From the NCBI GenBank assembly GCA_036504895.1, contig DASXUJ010000044.1, positions 22,951 through 86,950 of the forward strand: a DNA stretch of 64,000 nt. Direction: 5' to 3'. Position numbers and translations under genes: made by a program. The notes under the pieces were generated by a model. It was not told the DNA's origin. It did no database searches and saw only the letters and a program-made list of their open reading frames with translations. Numbering within the stretch: the stretch's first letter is position 1; each line of letters begins with the position of its first letter. Source of the stretch: Syntrophorhabdaceae bacterium. Lineage in GTDB: Bacteria; Desulfobacterota; Syntrophorhabdia; Syntrophorhabdales; Syntrophorhabdaceae. Shown piece by piece: positions 43,176 to 52,120 of this stretch.

Positions 43176-44705
43176 TCAAGGAATTTTCGAGCTTACCTTT
43201 GTCTCCCCTTCCGTGTACATTCTCCTTAGCTCCCGTTTCAGCACTTTACCCACGCCGAGCTTCGGGAAATCGTCGATCACGATATATTCTTTCGGCACCT
43301 TGAATGAGGTGAGGCGCGCCTTGAGAGAGGCGCGCAATGCATCGGCGCTGATCTCTTTGCCCGGCCGAAGGGTGATGTACGCCACCACGCGCTCTCCCCA
43401 CTCCTTATCGGGAACGCCTATGACCCCGCATTCCTGGATCTCGGGAATGGCGTAAAGGGCATCCTCCACTTCGCGGGAGTAGACGTTCTCACCGCCCGTG
43501 ATGATCATATCTTTCAGGCGGTCCACTAAATAGACGAAGCCTGCCTCGTCGAAATGTCCGATATCCCCGGTGCGGAGCCAATCGCGGCCCCAAAACGCAG
43601 CCTTCGTGCCCTCGGGATTGTTGAGGTATCCCCTCATCACCGCGGGCCCCCTCACGCAAATCTCGCCGTCCCGGCCCTGAGGCAGCTCTTTTCCGGTAGA
43701 GATGTCCCTGATCTGCACTTCCATACCGAAGACCGGCTCGCCCACGGAGCCCACCACATGCTTCTCGGGATAGAAATGATTAAAGGTGATGGGCATACAT
43801 TCAGTCTGTCCATAAGATTCCTGAATGGTCATCCCCGTTTTTTCCTTCCACTGCTTCACCGTCTCGAGCGATAAAGACGCGCCGCCGGAAAAGCAATAGC
43901 GCACTTTTCCCAGCTTCTTCTTCAGGTCCGGGACACTCAAAAGGCGAATGAAAACCGTGGGCACGGAAAGAAATTTCGTGACCACACCACTTTCGGTCAA
44001 CTCCAGGATCCTGTCGAGGTCGAAGGAGGGGAGCATCTCGAGGCACCCCGCGCTATAGATGGTCGAATTCATGATATGCATCTGACCGAATACATGGTTA
44101 AAAGGCATAAAACAGATGGACAGGTCCGTCTGAATGGACCGTTCGAGATAGGCGATGCTGTGGGCAGAGAACCCTATATTCTCGTGGGACCTCATTACCC
44201 CTTTCGGGCTGCCCGTGGTGCCGCCCGTGTAAAGGATGGCCGCCACATCTTTGCGGCCCCTGTCGACCGGTTTGAATGTTGCCGAACCCATCGCGAGGAG
44301 CCGGTCCATGTCGATTTCACCGCCCGGATAGATCGTGGTCTTCACCACGCCCGAAGCGATGAGCGGCTTCAGGTCCTGGAGCCTGTTTTCCGTAGTAAAG
44401 AAGAATCGCGGCTTCGCATGTCCCGCGAGAAGGACCAGCTCGTCTCTGGTCAAAAGAGGTGCGAGGGTCACGGCCACGGCCCCCGCTTTGAGCACGCCGA
44501 AGTAGAAGGCGATCCAATCGGCGGAGTTAGGAGCGCACATCCCCACGTGCTCTCCTTTTCTGACACCCAGCGCGACAAGGGCACTGCCGATCCTGCTCGC
44601 TCGTTCGTTCAGTTGGGCATAGGTCATATTCAGCCCGCCCTCGCGTATTGCCGACCGGCGAGGAAAAAAATAGGCCGATCTTTCCAGATTGGTTGCAAGA
44701 TTCAT
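43176..44705 (-). CDS. AMP-forming acyl-CoA ligase (first paralogue)
   Basis: 509 residues, adenylate-forming superfamily: P-loop ILYTGGTTGSPKGVM, A5 ESYGQTE, A7 LRTGDIG, A8 DRLKDMIITGGENVYSREVE, and catalytic Lys in GVGKVLKREL. It activates a carboxylic acid to its CoA thioester using ATP. The substrate is unknown; fatty or alicyclic/aromatic acids are all possible. The start at 44705 aligns with the paralogue at 46909. It shares long identical segments with that paralogue (for example FNHVFGQ and SAGCLEMLPSFDLDRILE), so the two are a recent duplication. Confidence 0.9.
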   Translation of the reverse strand: MNLATNLERSAYFFPRRSAIREGGLNMTYAQLNERASRIGSALVALGVRKGEHVGMCAPNSADWIAFYFGVLKAGAVAVTLAPLLTRDELVLLAGHAKPRFFFTTENRLQDLKPLIASGVVKTTIYPGGEIDMDRLLAMGSATFKPVDRGRKDVAAILYTGGTTGSPKGVMRSHENIGFSAHSIAYLERSIQTDLSICFMPFNHVFGQMHIMNSTIYSAGCLEMLPSFDLDRILELTESGVVTKFLSVPTVFIRLLSVPDLKKKLGKVRYCFSGGASLSLETVKQWKEKTGMTIQESYGQTECMPITFNHFYPEKHVVGSVGEPVFGMEVQIRDISTGKELPQGRDGEICVRGPAVMRGYLNNPEGTKAAFWGRDWLRTGDIGHFDEAGFVYLVDRLKDMIITGGENVYSREVEDALYAIPEIQECGVIGVPDKEWGERVVAYITLRPGKEISADALRASLKARLTSFKVPKEYIVIDDFPKLGVGKVLKRELRRMYTEGETKVSSKIP

Positions 44706-44767
44706 CGTGGCATTCTCCCGATAAAGAATTTGCGCGTTCATTGCTGCGCGTACACAATTAATATGGC

Positions 44768-44800
44768 CTAATATTAGACAACAGGCTCGGGGGATGTCAA
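44768..44800 (-). promoter_or_regulatory. Promoter/operator of the first acyl-CoA ligase
   Basis: On the minus strand, TTGACA (44795-44800), 16 bases, TCTAAT (44773-44778). The -10 lies in the palindrome CTAATATTAG (44768-44777). The arrangement is the same as at the second ligase (46813-46847). Confidence 0.75.
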
Positions 44801-44932
44801 GACTTTTCTCTCAGACCCTATGAAACCGGCAGCGATTCCCTTATGGGCCACTGCACTGCGTCAAGAAGAAAACGACCGATTTCCGGACCATCTCCGTTTT
44901 ATCCTATTCGGATATGGAAGGTCGGCTGGTGA

Positions 44933-45736
44933 TCAGACTTTCAAAAACTCCCTGACCCTTTGGAGAAGAGGCTTTTTAATCTCCACCTTCAGATAGAGGT
45001 CTCCTGAAGGGCCTCCATGTTTCCCCGGGTCTCCGAGGCCCCGGAGCCGGATGCTCTGCCCTTCCCTTATCCCGGGAGGGACCGTAATGATGACTTCCCT
45101 TCCCCGTCGGGAGCCGGAATACTTGAATTTTCCCCCGTGAAGGGCCTCCAGAGCGCCGAGGGCAATGGTATCATGGACATCCTTTCCCGTCTCCGTACCT
45201 GAGCCGAACACTCGTCCGAGAAGATAGGCGGCTGTTTTTCCGATAACGCCTCCGCCCCGGTCACCGCGCCCGATGGACGCCCCATCATCCCTGCTCCCGC
45301 CGGGACCGAAGATTATAAATTTTCCAAACATACCGGGTCTGCAGAATTCAAAGGTCCTGTAGCCCTGGCCATAGGTGCTTCGAAATATTTCATCGAAGCC
45401 TCTGAACCCAAAGGATTTTGCCATCTCTTCAAAAATCTGATCGATATCGGAGCCTCTGAAAATATCCTGCTCCGAATAAGATTGCCTGAAATGATCATGG
45501 GCGGACGAGGAGCCGTACTCGTTCCTCACCCGGTCGTAGACCTGTCTCTTCTCCGGTTCGGAGAGGACCGCGTACGCTTCATTTATCTCCTTCATCCTCT
45601 CCACTGACCCGATATCATCGGGGTTTTTATCGGGATGGTATTGAAAGGCGAGTTTTCTGTACGCTTCTTTAATTTTTTCGGCAGATGCCTTTTCTTCAAT
45701 GTCCAAGATTTCGTAATAATCTTTATTATGATTCAT
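44933..45736 (-). CDS. J-domain co-chaperone (CbpA-like, no zinc finger)
   Basis: 267 residues: N-terminal J domain (1-70) with HPD (YHPDKNP), a glycine-rich and variable middle (about 75-170), and a C-terminal DnaJ substrate-binding domain ([23 protein letters not shown]). The Cys-rich zinc domain of DnaJ is absent. It would stimulate a DnaK ATPase. GAGGAGAAA precedes the ATG. The 5' leader has a GTGCGT-C-ACGCAC palindrome (45757-45769). Confidence 0.9.
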   Translation of the reverse strand: MNHNKDYYEILDIEEKASAEKIKEAYRKLAFQYHPDKNPDDIGSVERMKEINEAYAVLSEPEKRQVYDRVRNEYGSSSAHDHFRQSYSEQDIFRGSDIDQIFEEMAKSFGFRGFDEIFRSTYGQGYRTFEFCRPGMFGKFIIFGPGGSRDDGASIGRGDRGGGVIGKTAAYLLGRVFGSGTETGKDVHDTIALGALEALHGGKFKYSGSRRGREVIITVPPGIREGQSIRLRGLGDPGKHGGPSGDLYLKVEIKKPLLQRVREFLKV

Positions 45737-45961
45737 TTTCTCCTCAAACGGCTAGTGTGCGTCACGCACCCTTAGTATATCCCAATTCCGTCCCGTCCAC
45801 CAAATTGGAACCGCCGCTCCTGCTAATGAATTTATTATAATAATAGTTTACGATAAGCGCCGCAATGACCGGCTTGGAAGGGGCAATCGGAAATTACCGG
45901 CACGGGTCTCTTATGTCCCCGTGGACGTGAGCCTCACATACCCCTAATGATAAGGCGCGGG

Positions 45962-46738
45962 CTAATGCTTCCCGGTAGCGGTCGTGCGCTCAGCCTGTCC
46001 CGTACGCCGTTCCCTGAATGCCTTCTCCGCCTGCCTCAGGTTCTCGCCATATTTGAAGGCATGCTCTTTTGCCGCGACGGCCGCAGCCTCACCGTCTCCC
46101 GCAATCACGGCATCTATAATCGGACGGTGCATCGCTTCCGGATGGAGCTTGAGAAGATCGAAATCCCCTCCCGTCTCTCTGTCCATCGTCTCCACCGCGA
46201 TGCGTATGAGACCCATCAATGTCCTTTCCAGGGCCTCGAGAAAGCGGTTCCCGCACATCTCGGCAAGTATGAAATGGACTGCCATTTTCCTGGTTATATC
46301 GGTTGCAAGGCTTTCTACGGTAAGCTCCTCCCCGGACAGGGAGTCCCTCAGTCTCCTCGCGTACTCATCTGTGACCCGCGAGGCGGCAAGGCGGGCAATT
46401 TCCGCCTCGACCACACTTCGCACGTGGTGGACTTCTTCTATCGATATTTTTTCCGCTACGAACAGGTCCTGAAATGCATTCACCGACCGCTCGAAAGAAA
46501 GATCGGTAACAAAAGAGCCGCCTGCAGGTCCCTGTCGGGTAACGATAAAGCCCGATCCTTCGAGAGATCGCAAGGCCTCATGGATCGCCACACGGCTCAC
46601 CTGAAACTCTTCCGCAAGCTCCCGCTCGGAAGGCAGTTTGTCTCCCGGTTTTAGTTCCGCCACGATGATCGATTTTTTCAGTTGCTCGGCTACCCGTGCG
46701 GACACTCGATGTTGTCTGATCGGCTTGAACGTAGGCAT
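45962..46738 (-). CDS. GntR-family (FadR subfamily, FCD domain) transcriptional regulator
   Basis: 258 residues: N-terminal winged helix (GDKLPSERELAEEFQVSRVAIHEALRSLEGSG) and a helical FCD ligand domain (about 95-235) with the Asp/His metal-site pattern typical of the family. It lies between two acyl-CoA ligase genes whose promoters share a palindrome, one of them 76 bp upstream of this gene. It is the obvious candidate for binding those sites, with an organic acid or acyl-CoA as the likely signal. Confidence 0.9.
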   Translation of the reverse strand: MPTFKPIRQHRVSARVAEQLKKSIIVAELKPGDKLPSERELAEEFQVSRVAIHEALRSLEGSGFIVTRQGPAGGSFVTDLSFERSVNAFQDLFVAEKISIEEVHHVRSVVEAEIARLAASRVTDEYARRLRDSLSGEELTVESLATDITRKMAVHFILAEMCGNRFLEALERTLMGLIRIAVETMDRETGGDFDLLKLHPEAMHRPIIDAVIAGDGEAAAVAAKEHAFKYGENLRQAEKAFRERRTGQAERTTATGKH

Positions 46739-46812
46739 CGTCGTTTACCCTTTTTTCTTTAAATTAGTATATATGAGACTTTTTTGCAATACTTTGCCAA
46801 CCCAAAAAGTCC

Positions 46813-46847
46813 TTGACATCTAATATCTAGCCTGTCTAATATTAGAC
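46813..46847 (+). promoter_or_regulatory. Promoter/operator of the second acyl-CoA ligase
   Basis: TTGACA (46813-46818), 16 bases, TCTAAT (46835-46840). The -10 is inside the 14-bp palindrome GTCTAATATTAGAC (46834-46847). A partial copy, ATCTAATATCTAG (46818-46830), lies in the spacer. Blocking of RNA polymerase by the adjacent GntR protein is the simplest reading. Confidence 0.78.
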
Positions 46848-46908
46848 CAATGTGGACGATAGGATCTTTCGATTCCGGTCCTGTTCATAACTTTTCGGGA
46901 GGCTACCC

Positions 46909-48420
46909 ATGAATCTTGCCCGTAACCTTGAAGCATCAGCCTATTTTTTTCCTCATAGACCCGCCGTCCGCGAGGCAGATCTCACCCTCGAGTACACACA
47001 ATTGAACGGGATGGCTAACCGGGTCGCCACGGGATTGATCAATCTCGGGGTTAAACCTGGAGATCATGTGGGGTTGTGTGCCCCCAACTCCGCCGAGTGG
47101 ATCGCCTTCTATTTCGGCGTCCTTAAGGTCGGTGCGGTGGCCGTCACCCTTTCAGCGCTCCTGAGTGATGACGAAATGAGACTCCTCGTCAGCCACGCGA
47201 AGCCGCGCTATGTTCTCGCCACGGGAGCGAGACTCCCCGTTCTGGCTCCTCTCAAGGATTCGGGCGCGATCGGAGGGATAGTGTGCCCCGGGGGAGATAT
47301 CGATTTTCACGCTCTTTGTGAAATGGGCAGGGGAGATTTCACGGCCCTTGACCGGGACAGGCAGGAGGTCGCGGCCATTCTCTATACGGGGGGCACCACG
47401 GGTACCCCTAAAGGCGTCATGCTTACCCACGAGGGCATCGACTATTCGAGCATGGCGATTGCATCTTTCGAGCGCTCCACTGAAAAGGACGAAGCACTCT
47501 GTTTCATGCCTTTTAATCATGTCTTCGGACAGATCCACGTGATGAATTCGACCATATATAGTGCCGGTTGTCTTGAAATGTTGCCCTCTTTCGACCTCGA
47601 CCGCATTCTTGAATTGACGGAGAGGGGGAGGGTGACCAAGTTCTATTCCGTACCCACCGTCTACGCCAGGCTTCTGACCATCGATAATCTAATTTCCAGG
47701 CTCGGTAAAGTGCGTTATTGTTTTTCGGCGGGCGCGTCCATTGCGATGGAGATCGTGAAACGCTGGAAGGAGATGACGGGGATTACCATATCGGAGGCGT
47801 ACGGTCAGACGGAGGCCATGCCCATCACCTACAATCACTATTATCCCGAAAGGCACGTAGTCGGCTCGGTGGGGCATCCGGTCCACGGAGTGGAGATCAC
47901 GGTCAGGGATATTTCGGGCGTCCAACTTTCTGCCGGAGAAGACGGCGAGATCTGCGTCCGCGGACCCGTAGTGATGAAGGGGTACCTCGATAATCCGGAA
48001 GGAACCGCCGCCGCGTTCCATGAAGGAGGATGGCTGCGTACCGGCGATATAGGCCGCTTCGATGACGGGGGCTATCTCTATATCGTGGACCGCCTCAAGG
48101 AGTTGATTATTACCGGAGGTGAGAACGTCTATCCCCGGGAAGTGGAAGAGGTCCTTTATGCGAGACCCGAAGTTCAGGAATGTGCGGTCATAGGAGTTCC
48201 CGATAAAGAGTGGGGAGAACGGGTTATTGCCTTCATCATACCCCGACCGGGAAACGAGACCGCCCCGGACGACATCAAGTCCTTTCTAAAGACACGGCTG
48301 GCCCCTTTCAAGGTGCCCAAGGAGTACCTGTTTCGCAGGGATTTCCCTAAGAGTCCCGCAGGCAAAATCTTGAAAAGGGAATTGAAGAAGGAGTATATTG
48401 CAGGTATAAGGGCGACATAA
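46909..48420 (+). CDS. AMP-forming acyl-CoA ligase (second paralogue)
   Basis: 503 residues with the same motifs as the minus-strand paralogue: ILYTGGTTGTPKGVM, EAYGQTE, LRTGDIG, DRLKELIITGGENVYPREVE and SPAGKILKRELKK. The catalytic Lys is intact. The ribosome site is GGGAGG. A TRAP solute-binding protein gene follows 88 bp downstream, suggesting that uptake and CoA activation of the same acid are coordinated. Confidence 0.9.
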   Translation: MNLARNLEASAYFFPHRPAVREADLTLEYTQLNGMANRVATGLINLGVKPGDHVGLCAPNSAEWIAFYFGVLKVGAVAVTLSALLSDDEMRLLVSHAKPRYVLATGARLPVLAPLKDSGAIGGIVCPGGDIDFHALCEMGRGDFTALDRDRQEVAAILYTGGTTGTPKGVMLTHEGIDYSSMAIASFERSTEKDEALCFMPFNHVFGQIHVMNSTIYSAGCLEMLPSFDLDRILELTERGRVTKFYSVPTVYARLLTIDNLISRLGKVRYCFSAGASIAMEIVKRWKEMTGITISEAYGQTEAMPITYNHYYPERHVVGSVGHPVHGVEITVRDISGVQLSAGEDGEICVRGPVVMKGYLDNPEGTAAAFHEGGWLRTGDIGRFDDGGYLYIVDRLKELIITGGENVYPREVEEVLYARPEVQECAVIGVPDKEWGERVIAFIIPRPGNETAPDDIKSFLKTRLAPFKVPKEYLFRRDFPKSPAGKILKRELKKEYIAGIRAT

Positions 48421-48459
48421 ATACCGCAAGAGGGGCTCGCCATTGCACTGCGCGCATCC

Positions 48460-48475
48460 GCGGCCTTAAGGCCGC
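48460..48475. other. 16-bp palindrome before the TRAP solute-binding gene
   Basis: GCGGCC-TTAA-GGCCGC, perfectly self-complementary. As RNA it forms a six-pair stem with a four-base loop in the leader of the solute-binding gene. No T-run follows. Confidence 0.4.
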
Positions 48476-48508
48476 ATAAGGACACTACACTATATTATGG
48501 AGGTCACC

Positions 48509-49534
48509 ATGAAGAAGCGTTTTGGCACCATGTGGCTCTGTTCAGGCATGATTATGGCAGTGCTTCTCTTCGGTTCATACCCTGCTCACGCACAGGAAAA
48601 GGTCGTCAAACTCCGGTACTCGAACTTCTTTCCCCCTGTCCATCCCATCAGCAAACTTTCGGACGAGTGGTGCAAGGAAATAGAGAAGAGGACCAACGGA
48701 AGGGTTAAATTCACCTATTTCGCAGGAGGCACCCTTACGCCCCCCATGCAAACCTACGACAGCACGGTAAAAGGGATTGCCGATGTGGGCCAGGCCCTTC
48801 TCGCTTATGCCCCGGGCAGGCTCCCCTTAAGTGAAGTGCTCCAGCAGCCCCTGGGCTATACGAGCGGCTACCAGGCGACCAAGCTTGCAAACGCGTACTA
48901 CCAGAAGTTCAAACCAAAGGAATTCGACGACGTGAAGGTCATGTACCTTCATGGCGCAGCCCCCGGCATCTTCCATACCAAGAAAGTCATCAACTCGATT
49001 GACGATATCAAGGGATTGAGAATCAAGGCAAATGCGGAGAACGCCGACATCGTGAGCGCCGTAGGAGGCGCCCCGGTGACGATGCCTATCACGGAGACCT
49101 ATGACGCCTTACAGAAGGGCCTCTGCGAAGGCATCCTGCTGCCCATCGAGGCACTTAAAGGGTGGAGATTCGGAGAGGTGGTAAAGACAAGCCTCGAGAA
49201 CTATGCCGTCTCCTATATGACCTCCATGTACGTCGTCATGAACAAGAACAAGTGGAACTCCCTGTCCAGGGAAGACCAGGCGACCATCGAGAAAGTTAAC
49301 GAAGAGTGGATCGAGAAACAGGGCAAGCTCTGGAACCAGCTCGATAAAGAAGCAAAGGAATACGCCATCCAGAAGGGCGTGAAATTCATCAAGGCTTCGA
49401 AGGAAGAAGAGGCAAAAACTGCCGCCAAGATGAAACCCATTCAGGAGAAGTATGTAAAGGCCATGAAGGCGAAAGGTCTTCCCGGCGACGAGACCATGAA
49501 ATTCTGTCTCGATTATATCAAGACCCATCCCTAA
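48509..49534 (+). CDS. TRAP transporter solute-binding protein (DctP family), orphan
   Basis: 341 residues: a Sec signal peptide cleaved after AHA (about residue 28), then the DctP fold with LRYSNFFPPVHP, GLRIKAN and GAPVTMPITETYDALQKG. It would bind an organic acid in the periplasm. The membrane partners DctQ and DctM are not encoded nearby; a strong hairpin follows and the next genes are unrelated. The start at 48509 has TGGAGG five bases upstream; an ATG four codons earlier is less well placed. Confidence 0.9.
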   Translation: MKKRFGTMWLCSGMIMAVLLFGSYPAHAQEKVVKLRYSNFFPPVHPISKLSDEWCKEIEKRTNGRVKFTYFAGGTLTPPMQTYDSTVKGIADVGQALLAYAPGRLPLSEVLQQPLGYTSGYQATKLANAYYQKFKPKEFDDVKVMYLHGAAPGIFHTKKVINSIDDIKGLRIKANAENADIVSAVGGAPVTMPITETYDALQKGLCEGILLPIEALKGWRFGEVVKTSLENYAVSYMTSMYVVMNKNKWNSLSREDQATIEKVNEEWIEKQGKLWNQLDKEAKEYAIQKGVKFIKASKEEEAKTAAKMKPIQEKYVKAMKAKGLPGDETMKFCLDYIKTHP

Positions 49535-49539
49535 GCCGT

Positions 49540-49580
49540 TTCGCTATGACAAGGGGCATTACGCTCCTTGTCATAGCGAA
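49540..49580 (+). terminator. 15-bp hairpin after the TRAP solute-binding gene
   Basis: TTCGCTATGACAAGG (49540-49554) and its exact complement (49566-49580) with an 11-base loop, six bases after the stop. No T-run follows, yet stem length and position fit a transcript end. Confidence 0.65.
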
Positions 49581-49754
49581 GAATGTGGAGGATCAGCACG
49601 AATCAATAAGGTGACCTCCAGGGAAAGGCGATGGATTCGATTACCCGTAATCATGCCTAACCCGGGCCTGTCGCGCCGCCTCCTATTGCCAAAACCCTTC
49701 CACCATCACCGACCCCCCATGGTGAGATCGAAAAGGTGCGGCAGGCCCGACTTC

Positions 49755-50237
49755 TTATCCCTTATCTGCGTCTTCGATGGCATTCTTCAATTCTTCAGGA
49801 TCGGGGCTACCGATCCTGAACCGCTTTCCCGATCTCATGGTCAGCTCCAGGGCAGATTTGCCTGCCACGCCGAAAAACCAGCCCCCCGGAATGCGGCGGA
49901 TGCCCCAGCCATAGTACCAGGGGTTTGTCACTACCCTGCACGATGCGATGTCGGAGAGGATAAATCTCTTCCGGATCAGGCCCATCCCGAACTTGACGGT
50001 CAATACGCCCCCTGCCACGGTGACGGTCATGCTCGAAAACAGGAGGGCGAGACAGGCGAGCACCACCGTATAGAAGACGAATATACTCTTAACCCCTCTC
50101 TGGCTCATGAGGTAAATTATGCAGGCCAGTCCCGCAGCCACGATAAGAGTCATCCCGTGGCCGATCTGCTTCCGCGTGTATAAGGGGCGGGGGCTTTCGT
50201 CAATGGGACTGTTTAACGTGCTCTTCAAATCAACCAT
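49755..50237 (-). CDS. Membrane protein with two TM helices and a PH-like domain, hypothetical
   Basis: 160 residues. Two adjacent hydrophobic segments (about 27-45 and 50-72) are followed by a soluble beta-rich part (VAGGVLTVKFGMGLIRKRFILSDIASCRVV...WYYGWGIRRIPGGWFFGV) that resembles bacterial PH domains. No function is assigned. Its start overlaps the stop of the upstream HAD gene by one base, so they are co-transcribed. Confidence 0.65.
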   Translation of the reverse strand: MVDLKSTLNSPIDESPRPLYTRKQIGHGMTLIVAAGLACIIYLMSQRGVKSIFVFYTVVLACLALLFSSMTVTVAGGVLTVKFGMGLIRKRFILSDIASCRVVTNPWYYGWGIRRIPGGWFFGVAGKSALELTMRSGKRFRIGSPDPEELKNAIEDADKG

Positions 50238-50872
50238 TACTCACCATCCTTTGATGAAACCTCTTTATGATCTACCGTATTAATGAACCGCGAAGGCGCC
50301 TGTACGTCAACGGAACCCCGGGATGGCTCCCTATAATTCCGGCTGCTCATTAAATCTATGTACTCAAGTATTTCCCTGAGGCTTCGGAAGAGGTCGTATC
50401 CCAGGCCCTCGTTCCATGGAAAAAGAAGACCCGTGGCGACGATCCCTGCCCGGGCCGCTTTCGCAAGGGTAATCGGACTGTCGTCGACGATTCCGAAAAC
50501 GCCCTCGAAGAGTTTCGCCTTATCGCTCAGCACATGGAGCTCGTCGAAATAGAGATTAAATTTTCTGAGCCAGCGCGCGGTGGGCTCATAGGTATCCTTC
50601 TCCCTGTGGCTGGCAATAAGAATATGGAACCCCCTCTCCCTCAGGGAATTGAGAAACCAGGAGGCGTCCGCGTAAGGCTCGAATTTTTCCTGGTCCATAT
50701 GCAACCTTCTCAAAATTGTATAGAAAGTCCTCGAGCTCATCTCCCCTTCCCAGAATTTCCATGCGCCCCACTTCTCGATGGGCGGGATCCCGGGACCCGT
50801 CTCTTTGAGGTAGTCATAGAGGACCGGGGCAAAGTCCCAGAGTGTATTATCTATATCCACAATAATCTTCAT
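50237..50872 (-). CDS. HAD-superfamily phosphatase (5'-nucleotidase-like)
   Basis: 211 residues. The catalytic motif I is DIDNTLWDF at residues 6-14 (nucleophile Asp6 and Asp8), motif II is IASHRE, and motif IV is GIVDDSP. This resembles the bacterial deoxyribonucleotidase-like HAD group, but substrate is open. The last 40 residues are low in hydrophobics and probably disordered. Confidence 0.8.
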   Translation of the reverse strand: MKIIVDIDNTLWDFAPVLYDYLKETGPGIPPIEKWGAWKFWEGEMSSRTFYTILRRLHMDQEKFEPYADASWFLNSLRERGFHILIASHREKDTYEPTARWLRKFNLYFDELHVLSDKAKLFEGVFGIVDDSPITLAKAARAGIVATGLLFPWNEGLGYDLFRSLREILEYIDLMSSRNYREPSRGSVDVQAPSRFINTVDHKEVSSKDGE

Positions 50873-51030
50873 GAATGGCAGAGTTCACCTTTATCGCGGC
50901 GTCTTCGTCCCTTTCCGGGATGCCCGTATATTATACATCCTGCAGGGGAAGAATGGTAGGCAAGGCAACGATTTGATTCATGTCAAGGATTTTACCCGTC
51001 TCCTGTGATATAATCGTAGAGAGAAAAGGG

Positions 51031-51387
51031 ATGAAGAAGATATCTGACAGAGAAGAAGCCGACATAGCAGTACTCCTGAAATTTGTCGCCCTCTACTGCC
51101 GCGCCCATCACGATGCCGATAAATTTCCTTTCGTTTTTAAAGGGATCATGACGGAAAGGCCCGGCAAAAGACCGGTGCTTCTCTGTCCCGAGTGCAATAC
51201 GCTTATGAGATACGGACTTGCCATGAGGCTCAGATGCCCTCATGACCCGAAGCCGATGTGCAAGAAATGTGAAACCCAGTGCTACCGGGACGATTACAGG
51301 CAGAAAATCAGGGAGATCATGAAGTATTCGGGACTCGCCCTCATTAAGCGCGGCCGTCTGGACCTGATCTATCACTACTTCAGGTGA
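51031..51387 (+). CDS. YgbA_NO ('nitrous oxide-stimulated promoter') family protein
   Basis: 118 residues matching the family named after a nitrous-oxide-stimulated promoter. Its signature is a cysteine-rich centre: LLCPECNTLMRYGLAMRLRCPHDPKPMCKKCETQCY, six or more Cys that may bind a metal or Fe-S cluster, then the YRQKIREIMKYSG helix. In enterobacteria YgbA is linked to nitrosative stress; function here is unproven. The start at 51031 gives the family-length protein. Confidence 0.85.
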   Translation: MKKISDREEADIAVLLKFVALYCRAHHDADKFPFVFKGIMTERPGKRPVLLCPECNTLMRYGLAMRLRCPHDPKPMCKKCETQCYRDDYRQKIREIMKYSGLALIKRGRLDLIYHYFR

Positions 51388-51406
51388 TGGTCCGCCGCAC
51401 TCTCCT

Positions 51407-52120
51407 CTATGCCCCGAGATAAGCCTCTTTCACCCGGGGATTTTCAATCAGCTCCCGTCCCGTTCCGCTCAGAGTGATGCGGCCTGTCTCCAGCACATAT
51501 GCCCGGGAGGCGAGCTGGAGGGCCATGTTCGCGTTTTGCTCCACGAGAAGAAGGGTAGTGCCCTCTTTGTTGATGTGGGAGAGCATGCGGAAAACCTCCA
51601 ACACGAGGACCGGGGCAAGGCCCATGGACGGCTCGTCCAGGAGCATAAGACTGCCCCTGCTCATAAGGGCGCGGCCGAGGGCCAGCATCTGTTGCTCACC
51701 TCCGGAAAGAGTTCCTCCGGGCTGGTTTTTCCTCTTACCCAGGATCGGGAAAAGCTCGAGGACGTGATTGAAATCCTTTTTTACCTCCTCTTTGTCCTTC
51801 CGTTGCCAGGTGGCGAGTTTCAGGTTCTCCACCACAGTAAGATTTCCGAATATACCCCTTCCCTCCGGCACGTGGGCAATACCCATTTCCACAATCTTGT
51901 GGGGCGGCACTTTCCTCAGACTATGGCCGTTGTACCGGATGTCGCCGCCACACGGAAGGAGACCGGAGAGGGCCTTGAGGGTCGATGTCTTTCCCGCCCC
52001 GTTCGCCCCGATGAGGGTGACGATCTCGCCCTGGTTCACTTCGAAGGAGATGCCGTTCACTGCATTGATGGAATCGTAAGCTACGGTGAGATTGACCACT
52101 TCGAGGACCTTTTGGGTCAT
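51407..52120 (-). CDS. livF: Branched-chain amino acid-type ABC transporter ATPase LivF
   Basis: 237 residues, ABC ATPase: Walker A GANGAGKTST, signature LSGGEQQMLALGRAL, Walker B LLLDEPSMGLAP. The LivF-type C-terminus ends ENPRVKEAYLGA. It is last in a five-gene importer operon; its start overlaps the livG stop (ATGA). Confidence 0.94.
   Translation of the reverse strand: MTQKVLEVVNLTVAYDSINAVNGISFEVNQGEIVTLIGANGAGKTSTLKALSGLLPCGGDIRYNGHSLRKVPPHKIVEMGIAHVPEGRGIFGNLTVVENLKLATWQRKDKEEVKKDFNHVLELFPILGKRKNQPGGTLSGGEQQMLALGRALMSRGSLMLLDEPSMGLAPVLVLEVFRMLSHINKEGTTLLLVEQNANMALQLASRAYVLETGRITLSGTGRELIENPRVKEAYLGA

Noticed and set aside
48433..48447. Possible sigma-54 promoter before the TRAP solute-binding gene
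   Set aside because: TTGCA and GG-N10-GC spacing are present, but the -24 element is GGGGCTC rather than TGGCAC, so the match is too weak.
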